From contig NC_133971.1 in assembly GCF_031877795.1 (NCBI RefSeq), forward strand, positions 14,796,325 through 14,860,324: a DNA stretch of 64,000 nt. Reading direction: 5' to 3'. A program made the translations under genes and the position numbers. This stretch comes from Strix aluco. Its lineage: Eukaryota; Chordata; Aves; Strigiformes; Strigidae. Shown here piece after piece: positions 57,561 through 64,000 of the stretch (position 1 is the first letter of the stretch; each line of letters begins with the position of its first letter). Under the pieces are notes generated by a model that was given only the letters and a program-made list of their open reading frames with translations, was not told the DNA's origin and searched no databases.

Positions 57561-60500
57561 GTAAGTATGATCAGTGGCAGCTGTTCAGCTAGTCAAACGG
57601 TTTAAGAATATTTGATTCCTGCTTGTTTTTTCGTGACTCGGTGCTCATTACTGTTGTTATTTAAAAATAATTTACAGAAACAGTTCTGTGTCTATTCTTA
57701 CAATGTAAAAAGACAAAGCGTGATACCTGCAAATTTTCTTTTAACTGATGAAGGGGGTAGATTTATGCTATCACAGTGTATGTTGTTAATGCTTTCTAAT
57801 TACTCATTTGTTAGGTTTCTCTTATTTTAAAGTTGTTCTTCCATTACGGATTTTCATGATAGAATTTAAAGGAGTACACAATTTAGTATTTCTTCTGTAT
57901 TTAGATCTCTTAGAAAAAAAATTGTTGGTGGTCTTCAGATGCATTTTTGACTTCTAAGCCACATTAATTTGCCCTTTTCTACTATGTCGTACATCAAAGT
58001 TTAAAGTAAAGCTAGTGGGAAATATATTCAGTGAAAAGAAAACTACACTTTTTTGTTGGAATACAAAAGTTGAAATATTTACTAAAGAAATTCTGCATCA
58101 TATATGAGGTTTTTCTTCCAGTCTGCTTGTGCAGGAGGGAGGTACATCTTATTCCAACGAAAGCAGTAACCCCTGTTTCTCAAACTGATGGTACAGTTCC
58201 TCTGAACACCCTTTCTACAATACCTATTGCTATTGATAGTACTCTGATAGATGAATCCACTGTACAAGCCGGTGTAATTTTTCTCCACATGAGGAATTTC
58301 AGTTCAGTTTAAGAACATGTGTCTATGTTAAGCAGAGAATTTTTGTCTTTGAAGTATACAAAAGATCTGGAAACCCAAGTGCAATAAAAGGAATGTATAG
58401 TACATGTTTAAGGAATAATGATTGTCTTGTTATTTAAAAAAAGAAAAATCATAACAGCCTTTTTGAGAAAGTAATTGTCACTATCCAAGGATAAGCATGG
58501 ACCTGTTAGAAAATCACTGAAATAAGAACCAGTACACCTGCTTTATTTGAACAAGTGTTAAACTTCTAAGATTTCTTCCCTTCATAATTACATAGCTTTC
58601 ATTTCCATGAAGCAACACAAAGGAAATTCTAAATGATACTAATATTGCGTGTGTGTTCATGCACCTATCATTGCTTCAGTGAACTTGAAAACTTTGTCGA
58701 CTTAAATAGGTGTGCATGTCCTAGAGGCACTTGCTTACCAACGTGATAATAACTTTTGTTAATATTTCAATGGGTTTAGCATAAATGCTAATTCATTTAC
58801 CTCTCTCATAGACTAACTTGTTTTCCTTAATCACAGAATGGTTCTTTGGAGGCAAAGTATCATGCTGTAGTCATGCACACTCTGTGTTTGCCTGACTTTA
58901 AACACTGGGTTATCCATGCCAGTGAAAATATTTTGTGGTTTTTATCTGTCCTATTCTTGACTCTTTTTTTGCTGTCTCCATGTGGTACTTACTGCCTTCT
59001 TAATTACAGTTGTTTCAGTCCCATTCTTTCACTGCCCTTAAACAGATGTCAAAGAGTTTTAAGAATGTCCGTGGCTGAAAACTATATTACTAATGAAAAA
59101 TAATCTGAAAAACTACAGCACGTATTTTCTCTTAAGTACAAGTTTGATTAGCAGTTACTCAGATAGCTGTGTTTTATGAAGAACATGCAAATCTGTTGAG
59201 AAAAATACCAAGTCACCGAAGCTTATGGTGATGAATCTTGAGGAATTTTAAAGCAAACTGCTCCTTTTGTATTATATCTTAATCGTCAAACTGATATTCA
59301 TGTGAGTTGAAATTGCTGATTGTTGCTACTAAAATTCATACAGGTAAATCTTTCTGTGTTATTTCAAAATTAATAAACATACCTGATGAGGAAAAGGAGA
59401 CTTTTCTTTAGATTACAGTCTGTTCAGCCACTGGCATTGGTAGATATGTTGGTCTTGGAATCAGAAAATCTGAATTAGAAACCCAGGATCTGCTGTGTAG
59501 CTCTGGAGAAATCACATCTATATTCTCTTTCTTGTCATGTCTCTCTGCTCAGATTACTAACTCTCACTTCTGTGCACTGGTTTTGTAGTCAGGTTTACCA
59601 GAGCACTCTTTTGTACACCTAGCACTGTAGGACACGAAATCTAATTTAGCGCTCAAGGTACTACTGGATATTAGTAACAGGGCTAACAAACTGTATTAAT
59701 AGGTTTGTTTAGAAAGAGGTTGATTCCAGAAGTTGTCTTAACAATTACAGAATCACAGAATCGTCTAGGTTGGAAAAGACCTTGAATTGATTCTGGAGCT
59801 TTTTTCCTCTGTTTGGTTTATTGAAGTCCTTAAGTGAACAGCCCTGTTGTATGTAATTTGCTTTGCACTAGTGTCTCTGGGCCCCAATGAGATATTTCAA
59901 GTTCCAGGGAGCAAAAGACAGCCTGCAACCACGCAAAGCTTAGTCTAGTCTGACTGATCTCAACAGGTTAATGAAGTAAATAATCAGAACAGGTAGAATA
60001 AACTGTTTATTCTCAGATAATTTTCTGCTTAGCTTATAGTAGATGTTAGATGTTTGGACTATTTGGTTTTGGTTCATGTACCTTTGTCCTCCTAAACTAA
60101 TTACTAGGGGAGAGTCCCTCTTGCTGCTGCAGTAGCAGGAACAGAATGTCCCATGATTTTTAGAAAAAGCTGAGACTACTTTCTCATTTGGAATATAAGT
60201 ATGTGCTTTTGACAGTATCCTGATGTATGAGAAGAAGTACTCCTTTTCAGGTTTGCTGTCTGTTTTACCCCTTTGAATTAGTTGACCTGATTTATTCCAT
60301 ATAACTTAAAGAGTATGTTAAATAGCCAAAGTGCTACTGCAGATACTTGTAAGAGCCTCTTGTAAACTCCCTGCACAATTTTTTCATCTTTTCCTTAAAA
60401 TACTGATCCTCCAGATAACCTTTCCTTTCATACCATGAGCTCTCATCTTTGTTATTCAGGAATTTTATCAAGAGATTGCTATTATCCCTCACCTATCTAT

Positions 60501-62072
60501 CTCAAAGAATTCTAGTAAATCTGTGAAAATTTCCACTATATTAGCCTTGCGAGCTCTTTGTTAGAATGTTTTCTATTTATCTGTCTATCATGTATTTTTT
60601 TACAGTTTTTACCACTATGATACAGAGGATGATACTTAACTGCCTTCTATGTCTTCAGCCATTTATTCTAAACCTCAGCATCATGTTTTTGAATTTACCA
60701 ATCTTCTGGTCTTATAGTTAATATGTTACCCATCAGGTACAAGTATTGTGTAGCTGATACTGAAGACTCTGTACAAGTCTTGAATAAGTATCATCTAGTT
60801 CTGGTGATCTGTTGCCAGTTTTATCAGCAATTTATTGATGCTGGATTAGACTTTCAGGATAGTATCTTTTGTCTCCTTCTATATTCAGGAAACATATGCT
60901 TTTAAATAACCTGACAGGTGAAATATAGGGTATTTATAGTGGAGAGGAATTATATTTCCTTAAATACTAATAGCCTACCCAGAGGAGGCATTTAAAGACA
61001 ATGAGGTTTCTTAGGTCTTGCTTAGCAAGTGAAGTTCTGATTGAAAATAGTTGAGGAGGTTGTGTCACAAAAAGGTAGTCTTCGTCCCTTCTAAATACAT
61101 GCCGTGAAAAGCAATTTCTTTGTATGCTGCTGCTGGAGATATTTAGAAGCTGTTGGTGAAGCTTCCAATGTTTTTGCAGATTCATTTCATCTTAAGCTGA
61201 TCATAATGAGATAGTGTTCTGTATAAAAGCAGTAGGAAACAAAAACAAATGCTTGGCTACTATAGCAATTAGTGTAGTGTCAGGCTGAGATCTATGAAGC
61301 CAAATTTTTCTCTAGCCAGAGAAACTGGGCCCTGTTTTTAATAAATTGCTTTAATCTCTCCAGTTTAAGGGTGTGTGTATTTCTAAATTGCTGCTTAAGC
61401 TATTTTTTGGAAGAGGTACATGTAGCATAGAAATCAAGCTTCATATGGCAGTTCAATGTGCAATTCTTGAATTTAGTGTTCAGTATATGCAAGTGTTCAG
61501 TGAATTTGTTCTTTAACTTGATTGATGTCAGTGAACACTCAAGAAATGAACTTGACTCAGTATTCCCACTGCTGCTTTCCTAATTAACTGTTGAAATTAT
61601 AAATGCTGTTAAAATTTGGAAAGAAATCAGTATTGTTTCAGTCATGAAAAAATGAAGCCCAATGAAATCTCTAGGCTAATAGTGACCACAGTAGGCTTTG
61701 GAGCTAGATCATTTGTTGTCAGAAGGAGAGTAAAACCTGAACCTGAAAGCACCCGTGTAAGGCAACTTGTCACTATTATTAGCCATCTCTGACCTGAGGT
61801 TTTTTTTAACACTATCAGTAACAGAGCAAACTTCACTGCATCATAATTTTCCTGACATAAACAGTGTACATTATGTCTGAAAGGTACTGAATGGTATTAT
61901 CACTGTGTAACTCACTTAAATGAGTATCTAATAAGGAGAAAAATTTAAAAATTCTACTGACAGAATTTGACTTTGTAAAATGTTAAGTACATCATTCTGT
62001 TCTGCATGTAATGTACTACTTGACGCCTACTCTTTCTCTTTTTCCTTTTTTTTTAAACATATGTACCTTCAG
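57561..62072 (+). other. HOMER1: HOMER1 intron 3 (4,512 bp)
   Basis: Bounded by GTAAGT and a TTTTTTTTTAAACATATGTACCTTCAG-type acceptor, of which the tract at 62040-62072 is pyrimidine-rich. It contains only a 40-bp CR1 stub. No alternative exon was recognised. Confidence 0.9.
59747..59786 (-). mobile_element. CR1 stub, 40 bp, antisense in intron 3
   Basis: ACAGAATCACAGAATCGTCT and the following GGTTGGAAAAGACCTTGAA match the 3' terminus of the CR1 copy at 27967 base for base. Truncation after about 40 bp marks an extremely abortive reverse-transcription event. Confidence 0.85.
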
Positions 62073-62165
62073 TTTGCTGAAAAATTTCAGGAATTCAAAG
62101 AAGCTGCACGACTAGCAAAGGAAAAATCCCAAGAAAAGATGGAGCTAACAAGTACACCCTCTCAA
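62073..62165 (+). CDS. HOMER1: HOMER1 exon 4 (end of EVH1, residues 99-129)
   Basis: Acceptor CTTCAG ending at 62072, donor GTGAGT at 62166. The 93 bp encode 31 residues in phase 0: FAEKFQEFKEAARLAKEKSQ, EKMELTSTPSQ. This is the C-terminal alpha helix that caps EVH1 (to about residue 110) and the start of the flexible linker. The next residues expected in HOMER1 (Glu-Ser-Ala-Gly...) were looked for to 64000 and not found, so exon 5 lies outside the window. Confidence 0.98.
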
Positions 62166-64000
62166 GTGAGTCTTATTGCCTGATTCAAGCTTAGTACTTC
62201 GTATCTGTGCTACTTAGTGTATTCTATCTTACACACACATGTTGTATTAAAAATGGGTACTTCCCAGTTACCCCTCAACAGTCAGCTAGAAATGTCAAGA
62301 ATTCTAAGAATACATTTAACATACACTACAGAAGTGTCGAATGGACTGCTTTAAAATAAAATTGGCATTTTATTTATTCCCATTCCTTTCTTTGAGCTTT
62401 CCCTAGAAAATGAGTAAACATGGTCAGCAGTTATGTAAGTAAATCTATAGTAAACACCTTTTGTGTTTTTCCTTATTGTATCTATGAAACTTCAGGTGGC
62501 ACACTCTAAATTACTTTTATAGAAGAATCATTACAACATAAATCAAAGTTAAAACAGCAAACTATTTTTACTTATTTCCTACTGTGTAGTATTCACTTGT
62601 GAAATGTGTTGAAGGAAGATGACAGAATCGCATGCTGGTTCTGGAGTTTTATTACAGTTAGCCATGATGTAAAAGAAGAGTTTATAAAAGGTATCTCAAA
62701 ACATGAACTGGGTTAATATAGGCCTAACAGGAGGATAAATTAATATAGTCACATTTACATTAGTCATGCCTAAAATTAATTCGCTTAAAAACGAGTACTT
62801 TGAATTTGCTTTGAAAAAAGAAATTGCATGAGGCTTTTATGCCCCTCCACTCCCACACCCCCCATCCAGTGTTTCTGGCTCTGTGTGTAGCTATTTGCTT
62901 TGTTTTTAGCAATAGTGAAGACAAAAGCAATTCCTTCTCTTGGAGGATGAAGCAGCTTTAAAACTACAGCAGGGGTTTCTCTGTTGAGTAGGATTTATGC
63001 AGCCAAGTCTTTTTTCTGGGGAGTCTTCATTCATTGAATCAGTGCATCTCTTCGGTGCTTTGACTGTAATATGCTTCTGATCTTTGATGAAACAAGGATG
63101 GCAGGCATTCTGCAACATGCTGTACACATAGTTTTATTGCCACCAGAAAGCTACATCTGGTGTCCTTCCAAGGGAAGTCAGTGGAAACCACAAGAATAAT
63201 CACAATGAACCAAACTCATGTTGTCTTCCCAGTAGGCATTTTGCCCAAGTGCTAGGTTGGCTTTTGGTATTAACAGGAAACTGCTTGCTCTACTGTAAGG
63301 CAGTCTTTTAAAATTAGTTTTCTTGACTGTCTCTAAATTTCTGATAAATTCTATAAATAAGCACAGAGCTAATGGAAGTAGGTATTTCAATATTATAACC
63401 TAATATACACTTAGCTTTTGAAGTGCTTCTGCAAGGTTACTCAGTATTATAGGCAGAACAGTTACGCTGTTTCTCTTTTGACATGTTGATTAATAGTCTG
63501 GACTCAGAAGTTAAATCTGACACTGTCAAATGGGGTGACTTCTTATTTGGTTTGGACATAAATTTGAACTACTCACTCAGAGACAAGATACTTTCGTCGA
63601 GGAGCTGCCCAGAGTTAAAGCTTTTTCTTAAACTATATGAGCTATTAATATTGTTCATATTCCTGTACAGATTTCCTTTTATACTTGGAACCTAACATTT
63701 TATACCGTAGGCAGTTACAGAAATGTTACCTTGAGCAATTCTATAATGCAGGCTGAGAGCTGCAATTTAATTACTGCACACTTAGGAATAATTTCATATT
63801 TAGGCCTTACCTTTCATCTCTTGGCTTTTCGCAGTGTTGATAAGTTAGCATATTATTCTGAAAGATACAGTTAGTGCAAGTGCTGACACATCAGCATAAT
63901 AGTCTTCACATACTTCATGCTTCTCGTTAGCTCCCCAGAGAGAAGGGAGTTGCATTAGTAACTTCGAAGTTTGGAGCATATGAGAAGTGGTGGCTTCATG
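62166..64000 (+). other. HOMER1: HOMER1 intron 4, left part
   Basis: Starts with a GTGAGT donor and runs to the window edge. AT-rich, no exon, RNA gene or mobile element recognised; the open frames (under 75 codons) look like chance. Confidence 0.8.

Larger units (their letters stand above)
22255..64000 (+). other. HOMER1: HOMER1 gene, partial (promoter to intron 4)
   Basis: The gene encodes a postsynaptic scaffold. Its EVH1 domain binds PPXXF motifs in group I metabotropic glutamate receptors, IP3 and ryanodine receptors and Shank; long forms tetramerise through a C-terminal coiled coil. Four exons giving residues 1-129 are present. Intron phases are 2, 0, 0, 0. The intron sizes visible are 25,968, 7,929 and 4,512 bp. 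Intron 4 runs off the window, so exon 5, the Homer1a read-through exon and the coiled-coil exons are not included. Confidence 0.95.

Noticed and set aside
1..64000. CRISPR arrays, prokaryotic operons, tRNA or rRNA genes
   Set aside because: None seen; the sequence is avian with introns, CpG islands and LINE/LTR elements.

Overview
The window is bird nuclear DNA. CR1 LINE fragments with the typical avian 3' tail (ATTCTRTG-like microsatellite) occur on both strands. Several solo LTRs have avian endogenous-retrovirus architecture. The only gene that can be proved from sequence is HOMER1, on the + strand. Four coding exons (23370-23374, 49343-49499, 57429-57560, 62073-62165) splice with consensus GT/AG sites into residues 1-129: the complete EVH1 domain plus the start of the linker. 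The window ends in intron 4, so the Homer1a-specific exon extension, the coiled coil and the 3' UTR lie further right. In chicken the matching human 5q14 block is on the Z chromosome, so Z linkage is likely, but it is inferred from family knowledge and not visible here.

Layout from the left. 1-341 is the 3' part of an ERV LTR. 2.0-2.8 kb is a CpG island with a strong minus-strand splice donor. By synteny with mammals, where TENT2/PAPD4 lies head to head with HOMER1, this is probably the TENT2 promoter and its first, non-coding exon; no TENT2 coding sequence is seen. 3.36-4.48 kb is a degenerate tandem array of about 150-bp units, most carrying a TTAGGG-like core, followed directly by a 1.3-kb minus-strand LTR (4481-5793). 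5.8-10.3 kb is AT-rich and featureless. 10.33-10.79 kb is a small isolated CpG-rich island. 11.3-15.0 kb is a transposon cluster: two + CR1 copies, one of them with an open 353-codon reverse-transcriptase C-terminal frame, a minus CR1 endonuclease fragment, and a 383-bp solo LTR with a perfect 6-bp target duplication. 15-21.7 kb has no recognisable gene.

21.74-23.69 kb is the HOMER1 CpG island. It holds a compact promoter: a CArG-like box, an ETS site, four near-regularly spaced CRE/ATF sites and a TATTTAAA box within about 130 bp. This fits HOMER1's known role as an activity-induced immediate early gene. The inferred leader is about 1.1 kb, GC-rich, and has five upstream ATGs, all closing before the main start. 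Intron 1 (26 kb) contains an antisense CR1 tail, an antisense solo LTR with a 4-bp target duplication, an old retroelement fragment and small tandem or inverted repeats. Intron 2 (7.9 kb) has a sense CR1 fragment. Intron 3 (4.5 kb) has a 40-bp CR1 stub.

I found no prokaryote-type system, CRISPR, tRNA or rRNA. The most interesting signals are the promoter array, the upstream-ORF-rich leader, the telomere-motif satellite and the isolated CpG island.
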